NCBI GenBank assembly: GCA_020632915.1
Contig: JACKEP010000023.1
Coordinates: 23,131-87,130 of the forward strand
DNA length: 64,000 nt
Reading direction: 5' to 3'
Source: Alphaproteobacteria bacterium
Lineage (GTDB): Bacteria > Myxococcota_A > UBA796 > GCA-2862545
Positions 18,179 through 27,475 of the stretch are shown piece after piece. Both the position numbers and the translations under genes were made by a program. The notes under the pieces were generated by a model. It was not told the origin of the DNA and did no database searches. It saw only the letters and a list, made by a program, of their open reading frames with translations. Every line of letters starts with the position of its first letter. Position 1 is the first letter of the stretch.

Positions 18179-18781
18179 ATGGCGTTCGCGAAGCTGCTGG
18201 CCGACCCCCAGATCACCGTGCAGGCGCTCGGCGAGCACCTCGACGGCCTCGATCACGCCGGCCGCGCCGAGGCGTTCCTGTCGCTGTCGAAGGCCCAGCA
18301 GAAGCGCGTGTGGGATCTGGCCGCGTCGGCCGCGCCGATCACCATCGACCACTTCGTGCCCGCCAGCGTCGGCACCGAGCGCGAGGTCATCCACCACGGC
18401 CTCAACACGCTGCCTGCCTTCCGCCACTTCCAGAAGCGCTTCGCCCGCGCCGGCGACGGCTCCGAGCGCCTGTTCGGCTACAACGAGGGCAGCACGCGGC
18501 CGCTGATCGGCCCGGGCTACTTCGTCGCCCACACCACCGCCGGCAACCCCACCTGGGAGGAGCGCGGCGCCTGGGTCGTCGACTACTTCCAGGTCCCCGA
18601 CGGCGGCGTGCCGTCCACGTGGCCGCCGATCAAGCGCAACGATCAGGGCCTGCAGGTGCTCGTCTACCACAAGACCCGTGACTTCATGCGCAAGGTCAGC
18701 GCCCACTGCTCCATCGGCATGGCGTTCAAGGTCGAGAACAGCCTGAACAACTGGTTCGTGCTGGTCCGCGAGGACGCGTAG
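18179..18781 (+). CDS. Hypothetical cytoplasmic protein
   Basis: This is a 200-residue soluble protein with no signal peptide or membrane segment. The N-terminal third is helical (ALGEHLDGLDHAGRAEAFLSLSKAQQKRVWDL); the rest looks like an alpha/beta fold with several aromatic residues (FRHFQKRFARAGDGSERLFGY, GPGYFVAHTTAGN, WVVDYFQVPDGG, NNWFVLV). The ATG at 18179 follows GGAGG at good spacing and codon bias is typical for the genome, so it is a real gene. I do not recognise the family. Confidence 0.75.
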   Translation: MAFAKLLADPQITVQALGEHLDGLDHAGRAEAFLSLSKAQQKRVWDLAASAAPITIDHFVPASVGTEREVIHHGLNTLPAFRHFQKRFARAGDGSERLFGYNEGSTRPLIGPGYFVAHTTAGNPTWEERGAWVVDYFQVPDGGVPSTWPPIKRNDQGLQVLVYHKTRDFMRKVSAHCSIGMAFKVENSLNNWFVLVREDA

Positions 18782-18847
18782 CGAGCGGTCACGTCGCCCG
18801 GCGGCCGCGCCGGCTCCGCGGTAGGGCCAGGGGACTGGAGGTGAGCG

Positions 18848-19273
18848 ATGGCCTCGACGCCCCCCGAGCTCGTGCCCGACCCGACGTCCCTGTCCGAAGA
18901 CGACTGGAAGGCGCGCCTGACGCCCGACCAGTTCAGCGTGCTGCGCCGCCACGGCACCGAGCGCGCGTTCACCGGCGCCCTGTGGGACGTGTTCCAGCCG
19001 GGCACCTACCACTGCGCGGCGTGCGGTCAGGCGCTGTTCCGGTCCGAGACCAAGTTCGACGCCGGCTGCGGCTGGCCGAGCTTCTTCCAGCCGCTGAGCG
19101 GCGACGCGGTCGCCGAGTCCGACGACTACAAGCTGATCGTGCACCGCACCGAGGTGCACTGCAGCCGCTGCGGTGGCCACCTGGGCCACGTCTTCGAGGA
19201 CGGGCCGCCGCCCACCGGGCTGCGGTACTGCATGAACTCGGTGTCGATGCAGTTCGTCCCCGACGAGCGGTAG
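18848..19273 (+). CDS. msrB: Peptide-methionine (R)-S-oxide reductase
   Basis: This is a 141-residue MsrB that reduces methionine-R-sulfoxide in proteins with thioredoxin. Two zinc CxxC pairs (C56/C59 and C105/C108) and the catalytic Cys128 in RYCMNS are present, with the family signatures KFDAGCGWPSF and GHLGHVFEDG. Cys74 in GCGW is in position to be the resolving cysteine. The ATG at 18848 follows GGAGGT. No msrA is adjacent. Length is normal for a stand-alone MsrB. Confidence 0.97.
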   Translation: MASTPPELVPDPTSLSEDDWKARLTPDQFSVLRRHGTERAFTGALWDVFQPGTYHCAACGQALFRSETKFDAGCGWPSFFQPLSGDAVAESDDYKLIVHRTEVHCSRCGGHLGHVFEDGPPPTGLRYCMNSVSMQFVPDER

Positions 19274-19301
19274 AACGGGTGTCCCCAGGGCGGAGGTCGT
19301 C

Positions 19302-20306
19302 GTGAAGCAGATCTGGATCCCGAAGACGGGCGAGCCGTCGGTGCTCGACGTGCGCGAGGCGCCCGACCCGGTGCCCGGCCCCGGCCAGGTGCGCATCGCC
19401 GTCGCCGCCGCGGGGGTCAACTTCGCCGACGTGATGGCCCGCATGGGGCTTTACCAGGACGCGCCGCCGCTGCCGTGTGTGGTCGGCTACGAGGTGTCCG
19501 GCACCATCGACGCCGTCGGCGACGGGGTCGACGCCGGTCGGGTCGGCGATCGCGTCGTCGCGATGACCCGGTTCGGCGGCTACAGCACGGCCGTCGTGGT
19601 CGACGCGGTCAACGCCATCCCGCTGCCCGACGCCATCGACTTCGCCACCGGCGCCGCCATCCCGGTCAACGGGCTCACCGCGTGGATGATCCTCGACGTC
19701 ATGGGCCGCGTGCGCGAGGGCGACCGCGTGCTCGTCCACTCCGCGGGCGGCGGCGTGGGCCTGATGGCGCTCGACCTGATCCTCGAGGCCGGCGCCACCG
19801 CCGTGGGCACGGCGTCGGGTCACAAGCACGACTGGCTGCGCGAGCGCGGCTTCCACGAGCTCGTCGACTACACGCAGGTCGACTTCGAGGAGGCCCTGGC
19901 CGACGGACCGGGCTTCGACCTGATCCTCGACCCCATCGGCGGCGAGAGCTGGGCCAAGGGCCTGCGCCTGCTTCGTGCCGGCGGACGTCTGGCGATGTTC
20001 GGCATGTCGGCGAGCACCCAGGGCGGCGCGTTCTCGTTCGTGCGCACCGCGCTCAAGATCCCGTTCCTGCAGCTGGTGCCGCCCGCGATCATCAACGCCA
20101 ACAAGGGCGCGTTCGGGGTGAACATGGGCCGCCTGTGGGACGACGGTGACCGGGTCCGCGTGTGGATGGACGCCCTGCTCGAGCGCGTCGTCGACGGCCG
20201 GCTGCGCCCGGTGGTGCACGCCCAGGTGCCATTCGACACCCCGGCCGAGGCCCACGCGATCCTCCACCGGCGCGAGAACATCGGCAAGGTCGTGCTCGTC
20301 ACCTGA
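19302..20306 (+). CDS. Medium-chain dehydrogenase/reductase, VAT-1-like quinone oxidoreductase
   Basis: This is a 334-residue protein. It has an N-terminal GroES-like fold (GQVRIAVAAAGVNFADVMARMG, GYEVSGTI) and a Rossmann NAD(P)-binding domain with HSAGGGVGLMA near residues 146-156. The stretch INANKGAFGVNMGRLW and the absence of zinc-ligand cysteines point to the VAT-1-like branch of zinc-independent quinone reductases. It probably reduces quinones or enals with NADPH. GTG 19302 follows GGAGGT. It lies 28 bases after msrB on the same strand, so both may belong to an oxidative-stress unit. Confidence 0.88.
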   Translation: MKQIWIPKTGEPSVLDVREAPDPVPGPGQVRIAVAAAGVNFADVMARMGLYQDAPPLPCVVGYEVSGTIDAVGDGVDAGRVGDRVVAMTRFGGYSTAVVVDAVNAIPLPDAIDFATGAAIPVNGLTAWMILDVMGRVREGDRVLVHSAGGGVGLMALDLILEAGATAVGTASGHKHDWLRERGFHELVDYTQVDFEEALADGPGFDLILDPIGGESWAKGLRLLRAGGRLAMFGMSASTQGGAFSFVRTALKIPFLQLVPPAIINANKGAFGVNMGRLWDDGDRVRVWMDALLERVVDGRLRPVVHAQVPFDTPAEAHAILHRRENIGKVVLVT

Positions 20307-20318
20307 GCCGGCCGCGGC

Positions 20319-20762
20319 TCAGAGCGCCGTCAGCGTCAGCTTCTCCTCGGTGCGTGGGCCCGCGACGGCAAAGCGTGCGTCGCGGAACTTCGGGGGTCCG
20401 AAGCGGCCCTTCGCGTCGCGGCTCGCCCCGATCGGCTCGGTGGGGATGGGGAAGATGGGGCGCGTGTCGAGGTCGCCGTTGCCGTTGACGTCGTGGACCA
20501 CGACGGCGGCGTACGTCCCGTCCGGCACGTCGAGGAAGGTGAGGGTGGTGACCGGCACGACCGGCGCCACCACGTCCTTGAGCACCGCGGCGTCGGGACG
20601 TGTGGGGTAGGCGTCGGCGTGGGCGGCGTCGTACAGGGCCACGAGCAGCTGGCCGTCGGTGGTGGCCACGCCGTGCACCTGCACCACGAGCGTGCCGGCC
20701 CAGGCGGGCGCGGATCCGAGCCCGGCGGTGAGCAGCCATGCGGTGGCGACCTGGGTGCGCAC
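20319..20762 (-). CDS. Exported DUF2141 domain protein
   Basis: This is a 147-residue protein with a signal peptide (residues 1-22, cleavage after AWA) and a single beta-sandwich domain of the DUF2141 type: LVVQVHGV, LLVALYD, LTFLDVPDGTYAAVVVHDVNGNGDLDT, then GAS and FGPPKF. The DVNGNGDLD loop looks calcium-binding. It is periplasmic; its function is unknown. GTG 20762 follows GGGGAGGA. It is divergent from the G3E GTPase gene with 70 bases between. Confidence 0.85.
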   Translation of the reverse strand: MRTQVATAWLLTAGLGSAPAWAGTLVVQVHGVATTDGQLLVALYDAAHADAYPTRPDAAVLKDVVAPVVPVTTLTFLDVPDGTYAAVVVHDVNGNGDLDTRPIFPIPTEPIGASRDAKGRFGPPKFRDARFAVAGPRTEEKLTLTAL

Positions 20763-20832
20763 GTGTCCTCCCCGTGCTGCTGGCATACGTCGGCCGCGCA
20801 CCACGGGGCGTCCCGGGTGGTCCGGAGCTGTC

Positions 20833-21816
20833 ATGGCCGCGCGCATCACGGGGGTGCCCACCACGATCGTGACGGGCTTCCTGGGGGTCGGCAAGACCAC
20901 GGCCATCCTCGACCTGTTCCGCCACCGTCCCGCCGGTGAGCGCTGGGCCGTCCTGGTCAACGAGTTCGGCGAGGTCGGCATCGACGGCGCCCTGCTGGAG
21001 GGGGACGCCGGCACCGTGGTCCGCGAGATCCCGGGCGGGTGCATCTGCTGCTCGTCCGGTGTGCAGCTCCAGGTCGACCTGACACGTCTGCTCGCCGAGC
21101 AGCGGCCGGATCGGCTGATCATCGAGCCGACGGGGCTGGCGTCGCCCGCGTCGATCCTCGACCTGCTCCGGCGGCCCTGGTTCGCCGAGCCCATCGCGGT
21201 GCGTGCCGTGATCACGCTGGTGGAGCCGCGTCGCTTCCTGATGCCCGACCACCTCCAGGACGACACGTTCCTGTCCCAGGTCGAGGTGGCCGACGTGCTC
21301 GTCGCGAACAAGACCGACCTGTCGTTCCCCGAGCAGCTCGAGGCCTTCGATCGCAAGGCGGCGGCGCTGTGGCCGCCCAAGCTCGTGGTGGCCCACACCA
21401 CCCACGGGCAGCTCGACCCGGCGTGGCTCGACCTCGACCCGTCCCCGGCGCGTCAGGCCGCGATCGCCGTCGACCCCCACCTCGACGACGACCACGACCA
21501 CCACCACCACCACGCCGCGGCGGCGTCGAAGGGCTGGGTGTTCCCGCCGGACGTCGTGTTCGACTGGGAGCGCCTGCGCGACGCCCTGCAGGATCTGGCG
21601 GCCCCGGGCGACGCGCTCCCCGAGGGGGTGCTGCGGATCAAGGGCGTGTTCCACAGCACCGCGGCGTGGGTGCTCGTGCAGGGCGACGACACGCGGCTGG
21701 CGTTCTCGCCGGTGCAGTACCGGCGCGACAGCCGCGTGGAGATCCTGGCGCCCGTCACACCGCCGCCCGACTGGGAGGCGGTGGCGACGAGGCTGCACGC
21801 CGCCATCGTCGGCTGA
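20833..21816 (+). CDS. G3E family (CobW/COG0523) GTPase, putative metallochaperone
   Basis: This is a 327-residue protein with Walker A GFLGVGKTT (15-23), the metal-binding motif GCICC (Cys70, Cys72, Cys73), Walker B-like IIEPTG (about 96-101) and guanine-specificity motif NKTD (159-162). A linker DDDHDHHHHH (about 218-227) is an added metal-binding tract, as found in many zinc-related COG0523 proteins. The C-terminal CobW_C domain follows (about 235-327). It should insert or allocate a metal, most likely zinc, using GTP. The target is not evident from neighbours. ATG 20833 starts just before the conserved GTPase domain. Confidence 0.9.
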   Translation: MAARITGVPTTIVTGFLGVGKTTAILDLFRHRPAGERWAVLVNEFGEVGIDGALLEGDAGTVVREIPGGCICCSSGVQLQVDLTRLLAEQRPDRLIIEPTGLASPASILDLLRRPWFAEPIAVRAVITLVEPRRFLMPDHLQDDTFLSQVEVADVLVANKTDLSFPEQLEAFDRKAAALWPPKLVVAHTTHGQLDPAWLDLDPSPARQAAIAVDPHLDDDHDHHHHHAAAASKGWVFPPDVVFDWERLRDALQDLAAPGDALPEGVLRIKGVFHSTAAWVLVQGDDTRLAFSPVQYRRDSRVEILAPVTPPPDWEAVATRLHAAIVG

Positions 21817-21843
21817 CGGCAGCGCGCGGCCTCGACAGCGGGG

Positions 21844-24210
21844 TCACTGCACCGCGATGCCCATCCAGGCGAAGTCCTGCGGCGAGCCGTTGACCAGCGG
21901 CGAGTTCTGGTCGAGGTAGAGCGTCGACCCCCAGAACCGGAACGACGTGCCCGTCCAGAACACCACGGCACCCGACTGGTCGTAGGTGGTGCCCCCGACG
22001 GTGACGTCGCGACCGGCCATCCCGCCGATGATGTCGTCGTAGCCGTCGGCGTTCATGTCGCAGGCGCTCACGCCCGTGCCGAGCCAGAGCTGGTCCTGGT
22101 AGGTGCCCAGGTTCACCTCGCTCTGGCCGAGGCGGTAGGAGCCGGTGGCGCCCGACAGCAGGCCCGTGGGGCTGCCGAACTGCACGGTGACGAGGCCGGC
22201 CTGGTAGTTGGTCTCGGTCTCGTAGGGGGCGCCCGCGATCAGGTCGTCGTAGCCGTCGCCGTCGAAGTCGCCTGCGGCGACCGCGTAGCCCCACAGGTCG
22301 CCGGCCTCGGCCGGCTGGCCCGACAGCGCGTTGGTCTGGCTGAACACCTGGTTGCGGTTGACGTTGAGGCCCGTGCTGCTGCCGTACAGGACGGTGATGC
22401 CGCCCTCGTTGCTGTTCTCGCCGTAGGCACCGACGGCCACGTCGGCGTAGCCGTCCCCGTCCCAGTCGCCGACCGTGACGGCGGCGCCGAACAGGTCGCC
22501 TGCCTCGGACACCGCGGGGATCGCGGCGTTGTTCTGGAAGATGACCTGCGAGCCGGTGTCGTGCAGGCCGTCGAGGCCGCCGAACAGCACCACGATGGCG
22601 CCGGCGTCGGCGGCGGTGCCGATGTCTTCGGTGGGCGCGCCGATGACGATGTCGTCGTAGCCGTCGCCGTTGATGTCGCCGGCGGCGAGGGCGGCGCCCA
22701 TGCCGTCGCCGTCCTCCGGGCTGGCCGCGGTGACGCCCGGGGAGGCCTGGGAGAACACGACGGACGAGAAGGGGTCGAGGCCGGTGAGCGAGCCGTAGAC
22801 CACCATGATGCCGCCGCCGGACGTGGTGGCGGTGTCGGCGAAGGCGGGCATGCCCACCACGAGGTCGGCGTAGCCGTCGGCGTTGAAGTCCCCGACCGCG
22901 AGGGCGTCGCCCAGCCGCGGGTGCTGCCCGTTGCCCACCGCGTACAGGCCGGAGTTGGCCATGATGTAGGTGGGGCTGCCGGCGTTCAGGCCGAACGACG
23001 TGCCGTCGAGCACGTCGACCCAGCCGTTGGGGCCGCTGCCGGAGGGGTCGTCGCCGGGCGCGCCGATGGCGACGTCGGCGTAGCCGTCGTCGTCGAAGTC
23101 GCCGATGGCGATGGCGTCGCCGTACAGGTCGTCCTGGCTCGACGGGCTGTTGGTGCCGTAGAAGGTGTTGGCCGACGTGTTCTCGGTGAACTCGGTGCCC
23201 GCACGCGACGCCGTCGTCGACAGGGTGGTCCCGCCGTAGAACACGTTCATCGTGCCGGCGTTGTCGTAGATGCTGACGTGCGCGTGCGAGGCGCCGACGA
23301 CGGCGTCGTCGAAGCCGTCACCGTCGATGTCGCGCATGCGGCGCTGGCGCGTGGGCGGGTAGGTGGCGACCACCGTGGTGGTCACGCCCGGCGTGCTGCC
23401 GTCCTCGGCGTCCTGCATCAGGCCCAGGTACAGGATGTCGCGCGCCGACGGCGTGTACGTGATCGTCGCCGTGGTGGAGTCGATCACCCGGGACGTGATG
23501 CGGACGAACGAGCTGCCCACCCAGTGCCACAGCTCGGCGCGCGTGGCGCCCTCGCCGGCCGTCGACGTGATCTGGAACGTGGCCGTCGCGCCGCCGGGGG
23601 TGTCCAGGTAGTACCAGTCGTCGTCGCCCCAGCAGAGCGTCTTGCCGATCGGCACGGTGCGCCGCAGCTCGGTGCCGACGTTCCAGTCGTCGTCGTTCTC
23701 GTAGCCGTCGGCGAAGCAGCGGGTGGACGTGCGCGACACGGCGTTGGACGCGTAGGAGTTGCCGGCACCGGCGCGGGTGCGGCCGACGGCCTGGAAGCCG
23801 GCGACGGTGCCCGCGCGCACGCTGTTGGGGGCGATCACGCTGTAGGTGGCGTTGCCGCTGGCGTTGGCGATCACCGGCTGGCCGGGCAGGGGGCCGACCG
23901 GCGGCAGGATGCCCAGCTGCAGACCGCCGAAGAACGGCACGGTGGGACCGGCGCCCACACCGCCCAGGCCGTAGGCGAAGTAGACGGGGTCGCCCGGGTT
24001 GGCGCCGGTGACCGACAGGTTGAGCGGCTGGCCCGGCGACAGGGTGCCGACGGTCAGCGTCATCGGCGGAGGGAGCAGGTCGTCGGGCAGGGCGGTCGGC
24101 AGGTCGAAGTCGGCGTCGACGGCGAGGGACGGATCGGCGCCGTCGAGGACGCCGTCCTCGGCGACAGGAGCGCACGCCCCGAGCAGGGCGAGCACGAACA
24201 GGCGCTTCAT
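21844..24210 (-). CDS. Surface lipoprotein with seven FG-GAP repeats (integrin-alpha-like beta-propeller)
   Basis: This is a 788-residue protein with lipobox LGAC (Cys13). The N-terminal 290 residues are a beta-rich region including a cysteine pair (RCFADGYE, LCWGDDDWYYLD). I then count seven FG-GAP/calcium-loop repeats of the form D-x-D/N-x-D-G-Y/F-x-D-x-x-x-G, from RDIDGDGFDDAVVG to CDMNADGYDDIIGG; seven is the number needed for one closed propeller. Such proteins sit on the cell surface and mediate adhesion or binding of macromolecules. ATG 24210. It is convergent with the GTPase gene. Confidence 0.88.
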   Translation of the reverse strand: MKRLFVLALLGACAPVAEDGVLDGADPSLAVDADFDLPTALPDDLLPPPMTLTVGTLSPGQPLNLSVTGANPGDPVYFAYGLGGVGAGPTVPFFGGLQLGILPPVGPLPGQPVIANASGNATYSVIAPNSVRAGTVAGFQAVGRTRAGAGNSYASNAVSRTSTRCFADGYENDDDWNVGTELRRTVPIGKTLCWGDDDWYYLDTPGGATATFQITSTAGEGATRAELWHWVGSSFVRITSRVIDSTTATITYTPSARDILYLGLMQDAEDGSTPGVTTTVVATYPPTRQRRMRDIDGDGFDDAVVGASHAHVSIYDNAGTMNVFYGGTTLSTTASRAGTEFTENTSANTFYGTNSPSSQDDLYGDAIAIGDFDDDGYADVAIGAPGDDPSGSGPNGWVDVLDGTSFGLNAGSPTYIMANSGLYAVGNGQHPRLGDALAVGDFNADGYADLVVGMPAFADTATTSGGGIMVVYGSLTGLDPFSSVVFSQASPGVTAASPEDGDGMGAALAAGDINGDGYDDIVIGAPTEDIGTAADAGAIVVLFGGLDGLHDTGSQVIFQNNAAIPAVSEAGDLFGAAVTVGDWDGDGYADVAVGAYGENSNEGGITVLYGSSTGLNVNRNQVFSQTNALSGQPAEAGDLWGYAVAAGDFDGDGYDDLIAGAPYETETNYQAGLVTVQFGSPTGLLSGATGSYRLGQSEVNLGTYQDQLWLGTGVSACDMNADGYDDIIGGMAGRDVTVGGTTYDQSGAVVFWTGTSFRFWGSTLYLDQNSPLVNGSPQDFAWMGIAVQ

Positions 24211-24381
24211 GGCGGACTCCACGTCGGTGCCGGACGCGGGCACCGCAGACGGCGATCCGCTAGCGCACGCCCTGGCGGTGGGCACGTCGCCATCGCTGGA
24301 TCGACCGTACCTTCACCGCGTCGGGTGTCCGGTGAGGCGGGGCACGCGTCAGGAGTGGAGCGTCAGGGGGCGGGGGATGGG

Positions 24382-26574
24382 TCAGGGGGCGGGCGCCGCG
24401 TCGGGCGCGGGCGCGGCCTCCGCTGCCGGCTCGGGCGGGCTCGGCTTGAGCCCGTCGAGCACCTCCGGGTTCATCGCGAGCCACGCGCCCAGCCCGAGCA
24501 GGGCCAGCACGACGACCACGACGATGACCCGGGTCCGCTTCTGCGCAGCCGTCAGCCGCCGCACCGCGCCCTTGGGCAGGCCCGGACGGATGGTGAACTG
24601 GCTGCCCAGGGCGAACGTCAGCGTCATGCGCGCGTTGAGCGCCCAGCCGCAGGCCTCCAGCAGCGTGCCGATGTCGCGGCGACGCAGCTTGAGCCACCCC
24701 AGGAAGCCCGACACCGCCATCAGCAGCAGGATGACGGCCGCGAGGCCGCCGAACAGCGTGAGCGGGTCGATGTTGGCGAGCGTCTGCGCGATGAACGCCA
24801 GCGTGGACCCGATCGCCGCCACGGCGATGGAGCCGCCGATCAGCAGCGTCTGCATGTTCATGCCGCCGCCGCCGTCGTCCTTGGCGGGCGCCGCCGCGGG
24901 CACGGTGGTGGCCTTGTCGGTGCCCGCGGCTGCCTCGGCCTCCAGGGCCGTCGCCTTGCTGCCGGCGAACTGGGAGATCCGGTCGGCGACCATGTCGCGC
25001 AGGCGCGTGAACGGCGCGATCATCGCCTCCCACACGCTGATCGGCTGGGTGATGAGGTCGACGACGATCGCGTCCCACTCGGCGCCGTCGCGGTCGTAGA
25101 ACACGCCGCGCTTGCCCAGCGCGATGCCGCCGCGGGTGCCCGCGGTGACGCCGGCGGCGATCTTGCCGGTCTTGACGGTGCCGGCGTCGTTGCGGACGAG
25201 GTCGACGTAGGCCACGAACACGAGGCTGTCGGTGGCGATCTTCTTGTGGCCGGCGGCGTCCTCGACCTTGTGGCAGAGCGTGAGCTTGCGGCCGTCGAGC
25301 ACCAGGGTGCCGGCCTCGAACAGCGAGCGCTTGTCGGGGTCGAACAGGTCGATGAAGCTGACCATGTTGCGGGCGACTTCAGCGAGCCACCGCTGGTAGA
25401 CGATCAGCTTCTCGAGGTCGGCGAAGGCCTTGAGCTCGTCGGCCACGGCCAGGTCGGCGGTGATGCGCTCCCGCAGGCCACCCACCGCGTCGCTGGCGGC
25501 CAGCGCCTGCAGGGCGGCGGGATCGGCGTCGGCGGCGATGCCGGCGGGGCGCGCGGCCTGCCAGGCGAGCCAGGGCTGGACGAAGCCCATCAGGGTGGAC
25601 CAGTCGCCCGCGTCGAGGGCGGTGACGGTGTCCTTGCCCAGTGCCTTCGGGGCGACGTCGCGGGCGAGCGCCTCCAGGTCGGCGCGGAACGTGGGGTTGA
25701 GGCGTCCGGTCAGGTCGAGGGTGGCGTCGGCGCGCGGCTCGGCAAGCGGGGCGTCGGCGAGCCAGGCGCCGATGGCGGCCGGGTCGCGCACATCCAGCGC
25801 CGCGAGCTCCTCGGCGGAGGTGCGCAGGCGCTCGTCGGCGGCGGAGGCCGCGGCCACGAGGGCGCACTGCGCGAAGTACTGGGTCATCTTCGGGGCGAGG
25901 CGCTGGACGAGCGCGGCGGCGGCTGCCGTGCCGTCACCCAGCGGCAGGACGGAGGCGGCGTCGTCGACGGCGCGGGCGTGCCACGCGGCGTAGTCGGCCA
26001 CCCGCTGGGCCCACGTGTCGAGCGTGGCTGTGTCGGTGCCGGCCGCGCCGCTGACGTCGGTGGCGCCGCCGGTGACGGCGACCACCGCCTCGACGAGCGC
26101 CTTGATGCCGTCGTCGCCGGCGTGATCGGGGATGATCACGCCGTCGCCGTTGGGGAAGCTCTTGGCGTAGGCGGCGCGGGCGCCCCGCAGCGTGACGAGC
26201 GGCAGCAGTCCGGGCGTGCCGCCGGCCTGGGCGATCACGTGCTCGGCCAGGGCCTTCATGCGGGTGGCGTCGGCGTTGGTGGTGTCGAGGTCGGCGAGCG
26301 CGAGCTCGTCGCTGCCCTGGATCACCCGCTCGCGGTTGGCGAGGCGCTGCCACGTCCACGCCTGGGCGGCACGCAGCTCCAGCACGCGGAGGCGGCCGTT
26401 GGCGTCGCTGTCGACGTACCCGAGGAACGCGGGGTCGCAGTACAGCTGGGAGGTCGGCACGCTCGTCGCGGCCCACCGCGCCTTGTCGAGTGTGGCGAGG
26501 TGCTCCAGATCCTCGGTGTTGGCCAGGCGCATCTGATCGACGCCGCCCAGACTGTTGAACTCCCACGAGGCCAT
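24382..26574 (-). CDS. Large membrane-anchored protein, function unknown
   Basis: This is a 730-residue protein with a large N-terminal soluble region (about 1-570), mainly helical with an alanine-rich centre and no motif I can name. Two adjacent transmembrane segments lie at about 573-635 and a third at about 683-705, followed by a Pro/Ala/Glu-rich tail. A conserved-looking block RRRDIGTLLEACGWALNARM lies between the segments. There is no signal peptide, so the big domain is probably cytoplasmic. GGAGGG precedes ATG 26574. The downstream-facing neighbour at 26697 is on the same strand, 122 bases upstream. Confidence 0.7.
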   Translation of the reverse strand: MASWEFNSLGGVDQMRLANTEDLEHLATLDKARWAATSVPTSQLYCDPAFLGYVDSDANGRLRVLELRAAQAWTWQRLANRERVIQGSDELALADLDTTNADATRMKALAEHVIAQAGGTPGLLPLVTLRGARAAYAKSFPNGDGVIIPDHAGDDGIKALVEAVVAVTGGATDVSGAAGTDTATLDTWAQRVADYAAWHARAVDDAASVLPLGDGTAAAAALVQRLAPKMTQYFAQCALVAAASAADERLRTSAEELAALDVRDPAAIGAWLADAPLAEPRADATLDLTGRLNPTFRADLEALARDVAPKALGKDTVTALDAGDWSTLMGFVQPWLAWQAARPAGIAADADPAALQALAASDAVGGLRERITADLAVADELKAFADLEKLIVYQRWLAEVARNMVSFIDLFDPDKRSLFEAGTLVLDGRKLTLCHKVEDAAGHKKIATDSLVFVAYVDLVRNDAGTVKTGKIAAGVTAGTRGGIALGKRGVFYDRDGAEWDAIVVDLITQPISVWEAMIAPFTRLRDMVADRISQFAGSKATALEAEAAAGTDKATTVPAAAPAKDDGGGGMNMQTLLIGGSIAVAAIGSTLAFIAQTLANIDPLTLFGGLAAVILLLMAVSGFLGWLKLRRRDIGTLLEACGWALNARMTLTFALGSQFTIRPGLPKGAVRRLTAAQKRTRVIVVVVVLALLGLGAWLAMNPEVLDGLKPSPPEPAAEAAPAPDAAPAP

Positions 26575-26696
26575 GGCTCCCTCCCTTCGTGCAGCCGGGC
26601 CGACGATAAGCGATGCGGCCGCGCGGCGGGGACGAGGACGCGTTCAGGATCAGGGAGGTGTAAGTTCCGCGCGAATCGTCGGCGTACCCGACGGCG

Positions 26697-27356
26697 TCAC
26701 CGGTTCTGCAGTCCGGCCGGCAGGTCGTCGCGAATCTCAGCCTTGAGGCGCTCCAGGCCGTCCTCGCCGAGCACCGCGGCGAGCCGGTCCTGGGCGTCGT
26801 TGCGGACGTCGAGGGCGCGCTGCCGGGCCTGGCCCACGTTGACCTGGCCGGCCTTGAGCTCCTCCCACAGGCCCACCATCGCGGTCGTGGTCTCCTCGAA
26901 CACGCTGGCGACCTCGTCGTAGGTCTCCGGGTCCCAGTCCTCCTTGACGGCCATCGTGTCGGCCGCGTCGTACAGGTGGGACAGCACGTTGGCGCCGGGC
27001 ACCGGGGGCACCCGCGCCTTGGCGTTGGCGCCCGGGCCGGGACGTCGACCGCCGTCGGCGCTGCCGTCGTTGCCCGCAGGCGCCGGACCGGGTCCGCCGC
27101 CGCGGTTGCCCCCACCGCCGTTGCGGGCAGGCGGTGCCGGGGTGGACGGCCGATCGAACATGTCGGGCGGCAGCGGCGTGGCTGCCTGGAGCTTGGCGGC
27201 CTCGGCCATCATCCGGGCGCGGACCTCCATCTCGTCAACCCTGAGGGTGAGCTCACGGACCGACCGCCCGGCGCGCTGCGCCGACCACGCCGTGAACCCG
27301 GTGACGACGACCAGGACGACGAGGACGAGGCGCTCGATGCGGCGCGACCAGGACAT
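26697..27356 (-). CDS. Single-pass membrane protein with Pro/Gly-rich linker, function unknown
   Basis: This is a 219-residue protein. A basic N-terminus (SWSRRIER) precedes one transmembrane helix (LVLVVLVVVTGFTAW, about 9-24). A short coiled-coil-like helix (VRELTLRVDEMEVRARMMAEAAK), a disordered Gly/Pro/Asn-rich linker (about 68-110) and a C-terminal helical region rich in charged residues follow. The C-terminal half is probably periplasmic. ATG 27356 begins the basic segment. I recognise no family. Confidence 0.65.
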   Translation of the reverse strand: MSWSRRIERLVLVVLVVVTGFTAWSAQRAGRSVRELTLRVDEMEVRARMMAEAAKLQAATPLPPDMFDRPSTPAPPARNGGGGNRGGGPGPAPAGNDGSADGGRRPGPGANAKARVPPVPGANVLSHLYDAADTMAVKEDWDPETYDEVASVFEETTTAMVGLWEELKAGQVNVGQARQRALDVRNDAQDRLAAVLGEDGLERLKAEIRDDLPAGLQNR

Positions 27357-27475
27357 GCAGGCTCCGGAGCGATCCGGGCGCAACGTAGCGCGACGGGCGT
27401 AGGTCCGCGCGTGCGCCCGGGTGTCCGTCGGGTGTCGGTCGCGGGCCGGGGTTACCGGCGCAGGGAGGGGTGAGG

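Noticed and set aside
22561..26922. A 1453-codon plus-strand frame antisense to the FG-GAP lipoprotein and the 730-residue membrane protein
   Set aside because: It spans two unrelated real genes on the minus strand and has no recognisable domain or start site.
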